Assembly (NCBI GenBank): GCA_039636865.1
Contig: CP144172.1
Span: 2,604,001-2,668,000, forward strand
DNA: 64,000 nucleotides
Origin: Dermatophilaceae bacterium Sec6.4
GTDB lineage: Bacteria; Actinomycetota; Actinomycetes; Actinomycetales; Dermatophilaceae
Direction: 5' to 3'
The notes below the pieces were generated by a model. The model ran no database searches. It saw only the letters and a program-made list of their open reading frames with translations, and was not told where the DNA came from. Shown piece by piece: positions 29,313-39,020 of the stretch (its first letter is position 1; every line of letters begins with the position of its first letter). A program made the translations under genes and the position numbers.

Positions 29313-32300
29313 TCAGCTCAGGTAGGCCGAGACGTCGACGATGAGGGTCAGGGTGGTCGAGGACCGGTTGGTGAAGGTCAGCGTGCCGTTTGCGGCAATC
29401 GGCATCAGCGCCGTGTTCGAAACCGGCCCGCCGCGGCCGAACTCGAACAGCGAGGCCGCCCCGGACGCGCCACCTGCAAGAGATCCGCTGGCGCCCACCG
29501 GGCCTACCGACATTGCCACCTGCACGCCCTTCGCGCTGCTGGGCAGCGGCGTGCCGTAGGTATCACGCACGCGGACCGAGACGGACCGGTCGGCAGCCAA
29601 CTGGAAGCGTTGCGGATGGACGGCGGTACCAGCCGCACTGGAGAGCACCCGGGTCTGCGGCACCTGGGTCCACTCACCCTGATCTGCAGGGCTGCCACCT
29701 CCGTATGCCTGCACGTCGACCAGCAGCTGCAGCGCCATCGGTGAGCGATTGGTGATCGTTATCGTGCCGTCCCGTTGCAGCCGGATGAGCGCGGTACCAG
29801 CGACGGTCGCCCGCGGCCCGAAGTTCAGGACCGACGTGCCGGTGGCGCCGTTGACCGTGAGGTAGCCGGCAGCCCGTGGGGCGGCCGCCGTCAGATTGAG
29901 CAGGGCCGCGGTCGTGCCGGATCGCACGGGAGACCCCGGTGCCCCCGCGATCCGCAGTCGGACGGTGCCACCGGCCGGTATCGCGCCGATCCTGGCGTTG
30001 GAGGCGCTGCCGTGCCTGGTGTCGACCAACCGGGTCTGCGGGGTCACCGTCCAGCGGTCCCCCGCCCGCGACGCGAACGCCTGCACGTCGATGACCACCT
30101 GCACCGACGCCTTGCCGTGATTGACGAACGTGACCTTGTGACGGGTGAGAGGGAACAGCCTGGACGTCGACGAGACCAGCGAGGCACCGAATGTCACCGG
30201 TGCCGAGGGGGTCGTCAGCCAGCCGCTTCTGGAGGACTCGACGGTTACCTGCAACTGCGCGCCGGTCGCCCACGAGGGCACCGGCGAGCCGCGCAGGCCC
30301 GACACCGCGACGGTCATCGAAGCTCCGGGCGCCAACGCCCGACGCACCGGGTTGTAGGACGTGCCGCGACGGGTGTCCAGCAACCGCACCGGCGTCACCG
30401 CCGTCAGCCGGGTCGCCGGGGTGGGGACCACCGCAGCAGAGGCGACTGCCGGGCCCGCTCCCCCGCTGTTCTTCGCAACGACAGTGAACCGGTACGACAT
30501 CCCGTTCTTCAGACCGGTGATCGTTGCCGTTCGCGCAATTGCCCGGACAGTGACCGATCGGCCTCCCGGCGACGCGGTGACCGTGTACGCGGTCGGAGCC
30601 GCACCTGACGCGGAAGCTGTCCACCGCACCGTCGAGGACGAGTCGGCAACCGACGCAACCACCTGCCGCACGCCGGCCGGAACGGCCGCCGCCGACGACC
30701 CGATCGGCTGGAACCACAGCGCATCGGCCGCGAGCCGCGTGCCGGCGGGGCTCCCCGCGTTGTCGGCGAGGTGAGCCACGACCCTGCCCGTCGCCCGCAC
30801 CGTGAAAGTGGTGACCGGCCGGTAGCCCTTCGCGCCGGCTTGGGTGATGACTGAACTCGCGGAGACGCCCGCACCGGTGATCGTGTAACGCACTTTGGCA
30901 GTGCTGTTGGAGGCGGGAAGATACGCCATCGCCCGGTAGGTGCCGGGGGTCAGGTCTACCGACCAGCTCGCTCCGTTGACCTCACGGGATGCGCCACTGC
31001 TACCGGTCCAACTGGCCTGACCGCGCAGCCCCTGCCCCGCCATCGAATGCCAGGACGACATCGGACCGGTCCACCTGAAACCCGCGCCGACCGGGCCCGT
31101 CACCCGGTTCCCGTAGCCGACGGGGGTCGCATTCCCGGACAGCCTCGTATCGATCCAGTTCGCATCGAACTGCAGACGGACTCCGCCCCAGGTCTCGGTG
31201 ATATTGCCCGCGTACTGGTGCATGCGTTGGTTGCCGGCCCACTTCGTGTCAGGAAAGTCGGGGAACTTCGACTGGACAAGGTTGTCGGCGATGCCGTTCC
31301 AGTAGGCGATCCACACATCGTCCGGCGCGACGAAACCCCTTGCCGCGCGGGACATATCGCTCATCATGGACTGCGGGCCGCCGTAGACACCCGAGCGGTA
31401 ACCCGACCGGTGCAGTGCGGCCGTCCAGGACGACATGAAGGACAGCACCGTCGCGCGACAGGTCGGGCTGGACCCATAGTCCTCCATGTCGTAGTAGAGC
31501 GTGCGGCCGGGAGCAATTGCGAAGTGGCGCGCCTTGGCCACCGCATCGGTTGCCGCAGCAGTGCCCTGACTGGACGCCGACGACGGGGAGATGGTCCGCG
31601 GTCCGCGGTTGGTGACACACGGCGCCTGCAGACCCACGTAGATCGGGATCAGACCCCACCCGGCTGCGCTGACCGACGTCACCCAGGACGCCGAGAGGTT
31701 GCCGTCTCCGCAGGCGCGCTGCGAACCGCCGATGTAGATACCCGCTGCTCGGAACCGAGAGCTCTTCCAGGCGTTCATCGTCTTCAACGACGGCGCGGCG
31801 CAGGTGTCGATACCCAGTCCGGTGAACACACCCGTCGCGGGTGCCGCTGCCGTGGCCGGTCGCGCATCGGCGGGTACCCGCGAAGCAACCCGATCGACGC
31901 CGCCGGCGAAAGAGGGTGCGGATGAGGGGTTCGTGCTCGCGGCCGAACGATCGGCTGGGGCCACCGACCCGGTCGTGGCAGCCATTGTTGCCAGCACCTG
32001 ATCCACTGCGGTTCGCGACGAACCCCAGGTTGCCTGGACGACCACGTCGCGGTCGGCGACAGCTGCGATCTGCGACCCCGATGACGGGTCAGCGGCGATG
32101 TCGGCCCGTACCGCGCCGATCCGGCCGTTGACGCGGGCGGTTCGGGCGGCTGCAGGAGCCAACCACACCGTGTCCGCTCGTCCGACCAGATGGGCTGGAC
32201 AGTCCTGTTGAGCTGCGGCTGCGCCGAGGTAGACCGTCGACACGTCCAGGCGTACGCACGCGCTCGGCGTCCTGTCCAGGTCGATGACGCGCCACGAGAG

Positions 32301-32480
32301 GGGTACCCGCAGCGATACCCCTCCATAGGACACCGAGCGCGTCGGTGACGTTCCAGCAGCCGTCGCTTGGACGTCGTGCGAAGCCGGCGGGATGGGAGCA
32401 GCGGCCGCGGCGGTCAACTGGCCGGAGCCGGCGACGATGGCTGCGGTCAGCAGCGAGGACAACACACCGCGAAGGGGCAC
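29313..32480 (-). CDS. Large secreted protein: DUF1906 glycoside hydrolase-like, golvesin-like, FnIII and three C-terminal repeats
   Basis: A 1055-residue exported protein. Residues 1-28 are a signal peptide ending in an alanine run, with no lipobox or LPxTG. Residues 50-172 form an N-terminal module (VPLSWRVIDL, CVRLDVSTVYLG) and 173-215 a Ser/Ala/Pro linker. Residues 220-450 resemble the Rv2525c-like DUF1906 fold, with GLGIDTCAAP and YYDMEDY supplying acidic residues. Residues 460-592 look like a golvesin/xanthan-lyase carbohydrate module (WSVDLTPGTYRAMAYLP, ALWFQP), and 597-686 an FnIII domain. The C-terminus has three repeats of about 115 residues ending VVIDVQAF, LLVDVQAY and LIVDVSAY; the first two begin (R/T)LLDTR or RLVDTR. 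A cell-wall or polysaccharide role is inferred. It starts at GTG 32480 with a TGGAG site and lies between pyrR and nusB. Confidence 0.85.
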   Translation of the reverse strand: MPLRGVLSSLLTAAIVAGSGQLTAAAAAPIPPASHDVQATAAGTSPTRSVSYGGVSLRVPLSWRVIDLDRTPSACVRLDVSTVYLGAAAAQQDCPAHLVGRADTVWLAPAAARTARVNGRIGAVRADIAADPSSGSQIAAVADRDVVVQATWGSSRTAVDQVLATMAATTGSVAPADRSAASTNPSSAPSFAGGVDRVASRVPADARPATAAAPATGVFTGLGIDTCAAPSLKTMNAWKSSRFRAAGIYIGGSQRACGDGNLSASWVTSVSAAGWGLIPIYVGLQAPCVTNRGPRTISPSSASSQGTAAATDAVAKARHFAIAPGRTLYYDMEDYGSSPTCRATVLSFMSSWTAALHRSGYRSGVYGGPQSMMSDMSRAARGFVAPDDVWIAYWNGIADNLVQSKFPDFPDTKWAGNQRMHQYAGNITETWGGVRLQFDANWIDTRLSGNATPVGYGNRVTGPVGAGFRWTGPMSSWHSMAGQGLRGQASWTGSSGASREVNGASWSVDLTPGTYRAMAYLPASNSTAKVRYTITGAGVSASSVITQAGAKGYRPVTTFTVRATGRVVAHLADNAGSPAGTRLAADALWFQPIGSSAAAVPAGVRQVVASVADSSSTVRWTASASGAAPTAYTVTASPGGRSVTVRAIARTATITGLKNGMSYRFTVVAKNSGGAGPAVASAAVVPTPATRLTAVTPVRLLDTRRGTSYNPVRRALAPGASMTVAVSGLRGSPVPSWATGAQLQVTVESSRSGWLTTPSAPVTFGASLVSSTSRLFPLTRHKVTFVNHGKASVQVVIDVQAFASRAGDRWTVTPQTRLVDTRHGSASNARIGAIPAGGTVRLRIAGAPGSPVRSGTTAALLNLTAAAPRAAGYLTVNGATGTSVLNFGPRATVAGTALIRLQRDGTITITNRSPMALQLLVDVQAYGGGSPADQGEWTQVPQTRVLSSAAGTAVHPQRFQLAADRSVSVRVRDTYGTPLPSSAKGVQVAMSVGPVGASGSLAGGASGAASLFEFGRGGPVSNTALMPIAANGTLTFTNRSSTTLTLIVDVSAYLS

Positions 32481-32512
32481 TCGGACTCCAGCTGTTGGCG
32501 TTACACGATGCT

Positions 32513-32926
32513 TCAGCTCAGAGTGTGCCGGATGCTCGCGACCTGGGAGAGCAAACCGCTCATAAACTTAGGAGATTCATCAGTGGACAGCTGAGCGGCA
32601 AGGTGGGTGGCCTCCGCGATGGCGACCTTCTCCGGCACGTCGTCGTTGTAGGACAGTTCCCATACGGCGAGCCGCAACAGAGCACGATCCACCGCCGGCA
32701 TCCGCTCCATCGGCCAGCCCCGGCTGTAGGTCTCGATGGTCTCGTTGATCACCGACCAGTGCTCCACGACACCGCGAACCAGCACTGCCGTGTATTCCGG
32801 CAGCGGAGCCGGCGTCACGGGCTCCAGGACCCGTGCGTCCAGCAACGTCACGGCGTTGACGCCGCGCTGCTCGGCCTCGAAGAGCAGGTCGACTGCGCGC
32901 TTGCGAGCTTTCGTGCGTGCGCCCAT
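32513..32926 (-). CDS. nusB: Transcription antitermination factor NusB
   Basis: NusB joins the antitermination complex on rRNA transcripts. The 137-residue all-helical protein opens GARTKARKRAVDLLFEAEQRG and has the conserved RMPAVDRALLRLAVWEL and DVPEKVAIAEATHLA segments. It lies seven bases after efp, as in most actinobacteria. Confidence 0.96.
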   Translation of the reverse strand: MGARTKARKRAVDLLFEAEQRGVNAVTLLDARVLEPVTPAPLPEYTAVLVRGVVEHWSVINETIETYSRGWPMERMPAVDRALLRLAVWELSYNDDVPEKVAIAEATHLAAQLSTDESPKFMSGLLSQVASIRHTLS

Positions 32927-32933
32927 GCTCCGG

Positions 32934-33494
32934 TCAGCTCACGCGGCCGAGGTACGAGCCGTCGCGAGTGTCGACCTTCACCTTGGTGCCGGCCTCCAGG
33001 AAGAGCGGTACAGCGATCTCGACACCGGTCTCCAGGGTCGCGGGCTTGGTACCACCGGTGGAGCGGTCACCCTGCAGACCAGGCTCGGTGTGCGCGATCT
33101 CCAGTACCACCGAGGTCGGCAGCTCGATATAGAGCACGGCGCCGTCGTGGGTCGCGACGATGGCCTGCATGTTCTCCAGCAGGAAGTCGGCAGCAGAACC
33201 CACCGTCTCTGCCGGGATGGTCATCTGGTCGTAGTTCTTGACGTCCATGAAGACGTAGTCCGCGCCGTCCTTGTACAGGTACTCCATGTCGCTGCGGTCC
33301 ACTGTTGCGGTCTCGATCTTGATGCCCGCATTGAAGGTGCGGTCCACGACCTTGCCGGAGAGCACGTTCTTCAGTTTCGTCCGCACGAAGGCCGGGCCCT
33401 TGCCGGGTTTGACGTGCTGGAACTCCACCACTGCCCACAGCTGCCGGTCGATCGACAGGACCATGCCGTTCTTCAGTTCATTCGTGCTCGCCAC
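32934..33494 (-). CDS. efp: Elongation factor P
   Basis: EF-P helps ribosomes through polyproline stretches. The 186-residue protein has the KOW-like N-terminal domain with the loop [19 protein letters not shown], whose lysine is the usual modification position, and the C-terminal EF-P signature near [20 protein letters not shown] 33494 is preceded by AAGGAT. Confidence 0.97.
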   Translation of the reverse strand: MASTNELKNGMVLSIDRQLWAVVEFQHVKPGKGPAFVRTKLKNVLSGKVVDRTFNAGIKIETATVDRSDMEYLYKDGADYVFMDVKNYDQMTIPAETVGSAADFLLENMQAIVATHDGAVLYIELPTSVVLEIAHTEPGLQGDRSTGGTKPATLETGVEIAVPLFLEAGTKVKVDTRDGSYLGRVS

Positions 33495-33550
33495 GTGCTC
33501 GTCATCCTTCAGGTCGTCAGGTAGTCGCTACCGCAGGGGAGCGACGGTCG

Positions 33551-33556
33551 AGTCTA
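33551..33556 (-). promoter_or_regulatory. Candidate efp-nusB -10 box
   Basis: TAGACT (TAnnnT) on the minus strand lies in the 87-base gap after aroB, with a weak -35-like TTCGGG 19 bases upstream. It would give efp a leader of about 50 bases carrying the AAGGAT ribosome site. Confidence 0.35.
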
Positions 33557-33581
33557 CCGGCCGCAGTTGCCGGCGCCCGAA

Positions 33582-34658
33582 TCAGCGTTCCGCGCTGACG
33601 GCGTCGTACGCCGCCCGCAGGTCCGCATCGGACGGGCCCTGCAGTCGGGTGACCTGCGCGATGCCGGTCAACGCCACGAAGCGCAGCAGATCGCCGCGCG
33701 TCTTCTTGTCACGGCGCATCGCCGCCAGCAGTTCCTCGAAGCGCCCGCCGCGATAACTGGTCGGAAGACCCAGCGAAGTCAAGATCTCGCGATGGGCCGC
33801 CACCAACCCTGCGTCGATCAACCCGGCCCGCCTGGACAGTTCAGCGACGTAGACCATCCCGACCGACACCGCGTCGCCGTGCCGCCAGGTGTAGTGCTCG
33901 ACCTGTTCGATGGCGTGGGCGAAGGTGTGCCCGTAGTTGAGGATCTCGCGCAGGGAGGACTCCCGCAGATCGGCGGCCACGACCCGCGCCTTGACCGCAA
34001 CGGCCCGGTGGATGAGCTCCGGGAGCACGTCCCCGCGAGGGTCGCAGGCCGCACCTGGGTCGACGCGGATCAGCTCCAGGATCTGTGGATCGGCGATGAA
34101 ACCGCACTTTGCGACCTCGGCGAGGCCCGCGGCCAGGTCCGGCGCCGGCAGGGTGTCCAGCAGATCGAGATCGGCGAGCACGGCGAGCGGCTCGTGGAAC
34201 GCACCGACGAGGTTCTTGCCCTCGGGGGTGTTGATACCGGTCTTACCGCCGACCGCTGCGTCCACCATTCCCAGCACTGTCGAGGGCAGCTGGATCACCC
34301 CGACCCCCCGCAGCCAGCTCGCGGCGACGAACCCGCCCAGGTCGGTGGTCGCTCCCCCACCGAGCGCGACGATCACATCCGATCGGGTGAAACCGGCTTC
34401 GCCCAGCACCGACCAGAGCCGCGTCATGACATCGACCGTTTTGGCGTGCTCGGCATCCGGAAGCTGCTGCACCAGGACCCGTCGACCCGCAGCCCTGAGC
34501 GCCTCTGCGAGCTGTTCGGCGCGCTCGGCGAGAACCGGCGCATGCACCAGCAGCACCCGGGTCGCGGCTGCCGGCACGACCTGCGGCAGCTGCTGCAGGA
34601 CGCCGTTGCCGATCACCACGTCGTATGCCGTCCCGACGGTGATCGTGGTGGCGTTCAA
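33582..34658 (-). CDS. aroB: 3-dehydroquinate synthase
   Basis: AroB cyclises DAHP to dehydroquinate with NAD and a metal ion. The 358-residue protein shows VIVALGGGATTDLGGFVAAS (core GGGATTDLGGF), FGLPST-type segment QLPSTVLGMVDAAVGGKTGIN (core VDAAVGGKTGIN), and the zinc region LNYGHTFAHAIE. The start appears to be TTG 34658, whose bases overlap the aroK stop as TTGA; no ATG or GTG fits the family N-terminus as well. Confidence 0.96.
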   Translation of the reverse strand: MNATTITVGTAYDVVIGNGVLQQLPQVVPAAATRVLLVHAPVLAERAEQLAEALRAAGRRVLVQQLPDAEHAKTVDVMTRLWSVLGEAGFTRSDVIVALGGGATTDLGGFVAASWLRGVGVIQLPSTVLGMVDAAVGGKTGINTPEGKNLVGAFHEPLAVLADLDLLDTLPAPDLAAGLAEVAKCGFIADPQILELIRVDPGAACDPRGDVLPELIHRAVAVKARVVAADLRESSLREILNYGHTFAHAIEQVEHYTWRHGDAVSVGMVYVAELSRRAGLIDAGLVAAHREILTSLGLPTSYRGGRFEELLAAMRRDKKTRGDLLRFVALTGIAQVTRLQGPSDADLRAAYDAVSAER

Positions 34659-35164
34659 CGAGGCTCATCGTCGTGCAACAGCGCCACGACCTCGTCGGCG
34701 ATGCTGTCCGGGGAGCGTCCACCGGTGCCCACCCGCCATGTCGCGAGCGCCTCGTAGGTCGGTCTGCGCACGGTCATCATCCGCGTCCAGGCCGCCCGCG
34801 GATTGACCGCCAGCAGCGGCCGGGACCCATCGAATCCGACCCGTCCGGCGGCGTCCCTGATCGTCACGTCCAGGAAGACCACCGGCAGGTCGCGCAGCAG
34901 ACCTGCCGTGTCGGGGTGCATCGCCGCTCCACCGCCGAGCGCCACCACGCCGTCGCCGAGAACGCCGCGGGCAACTGCCTGCGCCTCCAGCGCGCGAAAG
35001 GCCGGCTCACCCTGCTCGAGGAAGATGTCGGAAATACTCAGACCCGTCTCGTCCTCGATGAGCTGATCGGTATCCACGAACGGGGCTGCGAGACGCTGAG
35101 CGACCAGCGCGCCGACGGTGCTCTTACCGGCGCCTGGCGGGCCGATCAGCACGAGCGTCACCAT
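34655..35164 (-). CDS. aroK: Shikimate kinase
   Basis: AroK phosphorylates shikimate. The 169-residue P-loop protein shows Walker [14 protein letters not shown], the [13 protein letters not shown] shikimate site, and [16 protein letters not shown] 35164 overlaps aroC by seven bases; GTG 35161 would give a GTGA overlap and one residue less. The start used by a longer open frame (35254) would lie deep in aroC and is rejected. Confidence 0.95.
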   Translation of the reverse strand: MVTLVLIGPPGAGKSTVGALVAQRLAAPFVDTDQLIEDETGLSISDIFLEQGEPAFRALEAQAVARGVLGDGVVALGGGAAMHPDTAGLLRDLPVVFLDVTIRDAAGRVGFDGSRPLLAVNPRAAWTRMMTVRRPTYEALATWRVGTGGRSPDSIADEVVALLHDDEPR

Positions 35165-36378
35165 GTGCGCAACTGCTCGGGGATCGAGTTCAGATAGCCG
35201 CGGTGGTTCCGGGAGGTCTCCTGCAGGCTGTCGCCGCCGAATTTCTCCAGGCATGCCTCCGCCAGCACCAGGGCCACCATTGCCTCCGCGACCACGCCGG
35301 CCGCAGGCACAGCGCAGACATCGGAACGCTGGTGGATTGCGGTGGCTGCTTCCCCCGTCATGGTGTCGATGGTCTGCAACGCCCTGGGAACCGTGGAGAT
35401 CGGCTTCATCGCGGCCCGCACCCGCAGCATCTCTCCGGTCGACATGCCGCCCTCGGTACCACCGGCGCGGCCCGTCGTGCGGCGGACGATTCCGTCCTCC
35501 CGCACGATCTCGTCGTGCGCCTGCGACCCGGGGCGCGCCGCCGTACGGAACCCGTCCCCGATCTCGACACCCTTGATGGCCTGGATCCCCATCAACGCAG
35601 CCGCAAGCCGGGAATCAAGCCTGCGGTCCCAGTGCACGTGCGATCCCAACCCGGGCGGAACGTCATAGGCGATGACCTCGACCACCCCGCCGAGCGTGTC
35701 CCCCTCGGCGCGGGCCGCGTCGACCGCAGCGACCATCGCCGCTGAGCCCACCGCATCCAGGGTGCGTACCGGATCAGCATCGAGCGCATCGACATCATCC
35801 GGCCCGGGGAGGGGCGCGTCCTGTGCGACGGCCGCGCTACCGATGGCAACGGTGTGCGATACCAACCGGATTCCGTAGGCCGACTGCAGAAAACGAGCCG
35901 CGACCTCGCCGAGAGCGACCCTCGCGGCGGTCTCGCGCGCCGAGGCGCGTTCGAGCACCGGACGGGCGTCGTCGAACCCGTATTTCTGCATACCGACCAG
36001 ATCGGCGTGGCCGGGACGAGGCCGGGTCAGCGGCTTGTTTCGGGCCAGCTCCTTCGGCGCGCCCACATCGTCGGCATCCGCGAGCGCGGCGTCGTCGACC
36101 GGGTCCGGGCTCATCACCGTCTGCCACTTGGGCCATTCGGTGTTCGCGATGAGGATCGCCACCGGCGAGCCCATCGTCAGACCGTGCCGCACACCACCGG
36201 TGAACTGCACCTGATCCTGTTCGAATTTCATCCGTGCCCCACGCCCGTACCCGAGCCGGCGGCGCGCCAGGGCGCCTACCAGATCCGAGGCGGTGACCGG
36301 GATTCCGGCGGGAAGTCCCTCGATCACCGCGGTGAGGGACGGGCCGTGGGATTCCCCGGCGGTCAGCCAACGCAACAT
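35158..36378 (-). CDS. aroC: Chorismate synthase
   Basis: AroC makes chorismate from EPSP with reduced FMN. The 406-residue protein has all the usual signatures: [45 protein letters not shown] (core RPGHADL), [14 protein letters not shown], and the C-terminal [17 protein letters not shown]. It precedes aroK in a coupled aroC-aroK-aroB run. Confidence 0.97.
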   Translation of the reverse strand: MLRWLTAGESHGPSLTAVIEGLPAGIPVTASDLVGALARRRLGYGRGARMKFEQDQVQFTGGVRHGLTMGSPVAILIANTEWPKWQTVMSPDPVDDAALADADDVGAPKELARNKPLTRPRPGHADLVGMQKYGFDDARPVLERASARETAARVALGEVAARFLQSAYGIRLVSHTVAIGSAAVAQDAPLPGPDDVDALDADPVRTLDAVGSAAMVAAVDAARAEGDTLGGVVEVIAYDVPPGLGSHVHWDRRLDSRLAAALMGIQAIKGVEIGDGFRTAARPGSQAHDEIVREDGIVRRTTGRAGGTEGGMSTGEMLRVRAAMKPISTVPRALQTIDTMTGEAATAIHQRSDVCAVPAAGVVAEAMVALVLAEACLEKFGGDSLQETSRNHRGYLNSIPEQLRTW

Positions 36379-36391
36379 GGTCCGAAGTTTG

Positions 36392-37246
36392 TCACGAGGC
36401 GGGTATGCCCTGTGCAGCCCGTCCGGCTGTCTGCATCGCGGCCAACGGCGCCGGCAGACCCGTCATCAGTCGTACCTGCTCGGCGCCCTGATGAATGAGC
36501 ATCTCGATCCCCGGTACCACGCGGAATCCGACCCGCTGCGCCGCCAGACCCAGCGGGGTGGGCCACCCCGCGTAGACCACATCCAGCAGCACGCCCGGTG
36601 GGCACCCCCGATCATCGCTCAGGTCCTTCATCGCGGCGGCGACCGGATCGGCGGCACCGGCAGGCAGAGTGCTGACCACGACAGCTGCGGACACCGTCGC
36701 TGCGGGCGCATCAGCAAGGGAGATCACCGTCGCCGTGATTCCCATGTCCGCGGCCTGGCGCAACGTCTGGTCTCGGGCACGATCGCGCACAGCCAACGTC
36801 ACGTCGGTGATTCTGAGCTCTTTCAGTGCTGCGAGAGCCGATCGCGCGGTCGCCCCCGAACCCAGCACGAGGGCCGAACCGCCTGCTGCCCGCCGCACAC
36901 CGGCATCCACGAGTGCTGAACAGATGCCGGCGACGTCGGTGTTGTGAGCCTGCCACCGGTCGCCGTCATGCACGAGCGTGTTCGCGGCACCCGTCTGGCG
37001 GGCCACCTCCGAAGCGTCATCTGCCAGGGCCAGTGCGGCTTCCTTCAGCGGCATCGTCACCGACAGCCCACGCCATTGCTCATTCAGTCCTGCGACGAAA
37101 GCGGGTAGCTCCTCGGGCTCCAGGCGGTGCAGCTCGAAGGTCCACTGCGAAAGCCCGAGCGCCACATACGCGGCGCGGTGCAGCACCGGAGACAACGAGT
37201 GCGCCACCGGGCTGCCGACGACGGCAGCGCGCTGCCGACTCAGCAT
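36392..37246 (-). CDS. aroE: Shikimate dehydrogenase
   Basis: AroE reduces dehydroshikimate to shikimate. The 284-residue protein shows [20 protein letters not shown] at the start (core [10 protein letters not shown]), [13 protein letters not shown] with the catalytic lysine, and [11 protein letters not shown]. The nucleotide loop reads [15 protein letters not shown], where the usual GAGG is GSGA; this is seen in some actinobacterial AroE. ATG 37246 overlaps the mltG stop by seven bases. Confidence 0.94.
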   Translation of the reverse strand: MLSRQRAAVVGSPVAHSLSPVLHRAAYVALGLSQWTFELHRLEPEELPAFVAGLNEQWRGLSVTMPLKEAALALADDASEVARQTGAANTLVHDGDRWQAHNTDVAGICSALVDAGVRRAAGGSALVLGSGATARSALAALKELRITDVTLAVRDRARDQTLRQAADMGITATVISLADAPAATVSAAVVVSTLPAGAADPVAAAMKDLSDDRGCPPGVLLDVVYAGWPTPLGLAAQRVGFRVVPGIEMLIHQGAEQVRLMTGLPAPLAAMQTAGRAAQGIPAS

Positions 37247-38508
37247 TTGCCGGGATGTGCGCCGCACCAGGTCTGGAACTGTTTGACCGCAGCCTGATGC
37301 TGCGCGGCGGTGGTGGAGAAGACCGTCTGACCGGTGGCCAGGTCGACTGTGACGAAATAGATCCAGCTGCCGGGTGTCGGGTTCAATGCCGCCTTCAGCG
37401 CAGCTACTCCGGGATTGTCGATCGGACCCGGCGGCAGGCCGGGGCGCTTGTACGTGTTGTAGGGGCTGGCGGACTCCCTCGCCTTGCCGCTGGTGGTGAC
37501 CGTGCCGCGGCTCTTCAGCACGTAGTTGACCGTCGAATCGAACTGCAGCGGCATCTTGGCCGCCAACCTGTTGTCGATCACCCGGGCGACCTTGCCCTCA
37601 TCCTGGGTGCGGCTGGCCTCGGCCTGGACGAGGGAGGCGACAGTGGTGACCATGGCGAGTCTGTCAGCTGCGATGTTCAACGCGGCTGTCTGTTTCTTGA
37701 ACTGCGTCACCATGGTTTTCAGCTGCACCTGTGCGCTGGCACCCTTGGGGAAGTTGTAGGTCGAGGGAAAGAGATACCCCTCCACTTTCCCGCCCGCTGC
37801 GACCGGGAGTCCCAGACTCGCGGCGGACACCTTGGCGTAGTCGGCGAGCGGGACCTTGGTGGCCTTCGACAGACGCGCATAGATTTCAGTGGCCCACAAC
37901 CCCTCGGGAATGGTGACACCAGCGAGCTTGGTCCCCGGTTGCAGCAGCAGGGCGAGGGCCCCCGCCGAGCTCATCTGGCTACGCATCCGGTAACTGCCCG
38001 GTTGCAACGCGGCGAAACCTGCACTGCCGGCTGCCAGATCGGTAAAGGTCGACGCGGACTTCACGACGCCCGCCTGCTGCAGTGTCTGCCCGATGGCTGC
38101 GCCGCTGTCACCGGGCTGAATGACGATGGTCACGGTGCCGGTACCAGGGCCCTGGTAGTCGCCGCCGGCGGCGTTGGAACTGAATGAGGGAAGCCACGAA
38201 GAACCCAGCGCCCCGATCGCGAAGATCAGTGCTGCCCCGATGACCACGACGCCGATGACCATGGCCAGGCAGCCACGGATCGCGGATTTACGACCATCGT
38301 CGGCCACGGGGCTTTTTTTGCCGGAGGGACGCGGCTGGGGACGCTCACGGATCTCGCGTCGCGAGGTGGCCGGCCTCGCCGGAACGGCTATTGGCAACGT
38401 GGGGTCGGCGGGGTCTCCGACCGGCGGCTGACGTCGCGGGTGTGCGGTGGTGGCGCCATCGTCGTCGGGCGCACCGAAGATCGCATCCCCCAGATGGGAG
38501 TTGTTCAT
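37240..38508 (-). CDS. mltG: Endolytic murein transglycosylase MltG
   Basis: MltG cuts nascent glycan strands and helps end peptidoglycan polymerisation. The 422-residue protein has a basic, disordered cytoplasmic N-terminus (1-75), one transmembrane helix near 80-105, then a periplasm-side LysM-like and catalytic domain. The catalytic glutamate lies in ASLVQAEASRTQDEG, followed by VIDNRLAAKMPLQFDSTVNY (core NRLAAKMPLQFDST) and PYNTYKRPGLPPGPIDNPG (core GLPPGPIDNPG). It overlaps ruvX by four bases. Confidence 0.95.
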   Translation of the reverse strand: MNNSHLGDAIFGAPDDDGATTAHPRRQPPVGDPADPTLPIAVPARPATSRREIRERPQPRPSGKKSPVADDGRKSAIRGCLAMVIGVVVIGAALIFAIGALGSSWLPSFSSNAAGGDYQGPGTGTVTIVIQPGDSGAAIGQTLQQAGVVKSASTFTDLAAGSAGFAALQPGSYRMRSQMSSAGALALLLQPGTKLAGVTIPEGLWATEIYARLSKATKVPLADYAKVSAASLGLPVAAGGKVEGYLFPSTYNFPKGASAQVQLKTMVTQFKKQTAALNIAADRLAMVTTVASLVQAEASRTQDEGKVARVIDNRLAAKMPLQFDSTVNYVLKSRGTVTTSGKARESASPYNTYKRPGLPPGPIDNPGVAALKAALNPTPGSWIYFVTVDLATGQTVFSTTAAQHQAAVKQFQTWCGAHPGKC

Positions 38509-39020
38509 GGCAGCCTTTCTTGCCCCGACGGGGTACGCCGAGAACGGTGCCGCGGCTTGCGGGCACCGACAACTTCTCCGGGAGCGTTACCGGAAAGTCT
38601 TTCTGCGTCAAGGGCAGACTGCAGAATCACTGCCGCGGCCTGCTGGTCGATCACGCTGCGGCTACTGCGGGCGGTGCGCCCTGCCGCGTGCAGCGCCCGC
38701 TGAGCGTCGACGGTGCTGAGTCGTTCGTCGACCAGACGAACGGGCACACCAGGGGTGCGCTCATCCAATGCGACCGCCCATTCACGGGCGGTCGCAGCAG
38801 CGGCTCGTTCGGTGCCGTCCATCGAGCGCGGCAGGCCGACAACGATCTCCAGGACCCCGCGCTCCCGCGCTTCCTGCGCAATGGACGAGGTGTCGTTGAC
38901 CGCATTTGGATCGCGCGGCACCGTGCGCAGCGGGGTCGCCAGCAGAGCATCCGGGTCGCACAGGGCCACCCCGACGCGCACCGAACCCACGTCGACCCCG
39001 AGCCGGACCCCTGGCCTCAT
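38505..39020 (-). CDS. ruvX: Putative pre-16S rRNA nuclease / Holliday junction resolvase-like YqgF
   Basis: A 171-residue RNase H-fold protein with LGVDVGSVRVGVALCDP carrying the first acidic residue, EIVVGLPRSMDGTE, and VRLVDERLSTVDAQRAL. The YqgF/RuvX family is linked to 16S rRNA 5' processing. It sits between alaS and mltG as in most actinobacteria, with four-base overlaps on both sides. Confidence 0.94.
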   Translation of the reverse strand: MRPGVRLGVDVGSVRVGVALCDPDALLATPLRTVPRDPNAVNDTSSIAQEARERGVLEIVVGLPRSMDGTERAAAATAREWAVALDERTPGVPVRLVDERLSTVDAQRALHAAGRTARSSRSVIDQQAAAVILQSALDAERLSGNAPGEVVGARKPRHRSRRTPSGQERLP

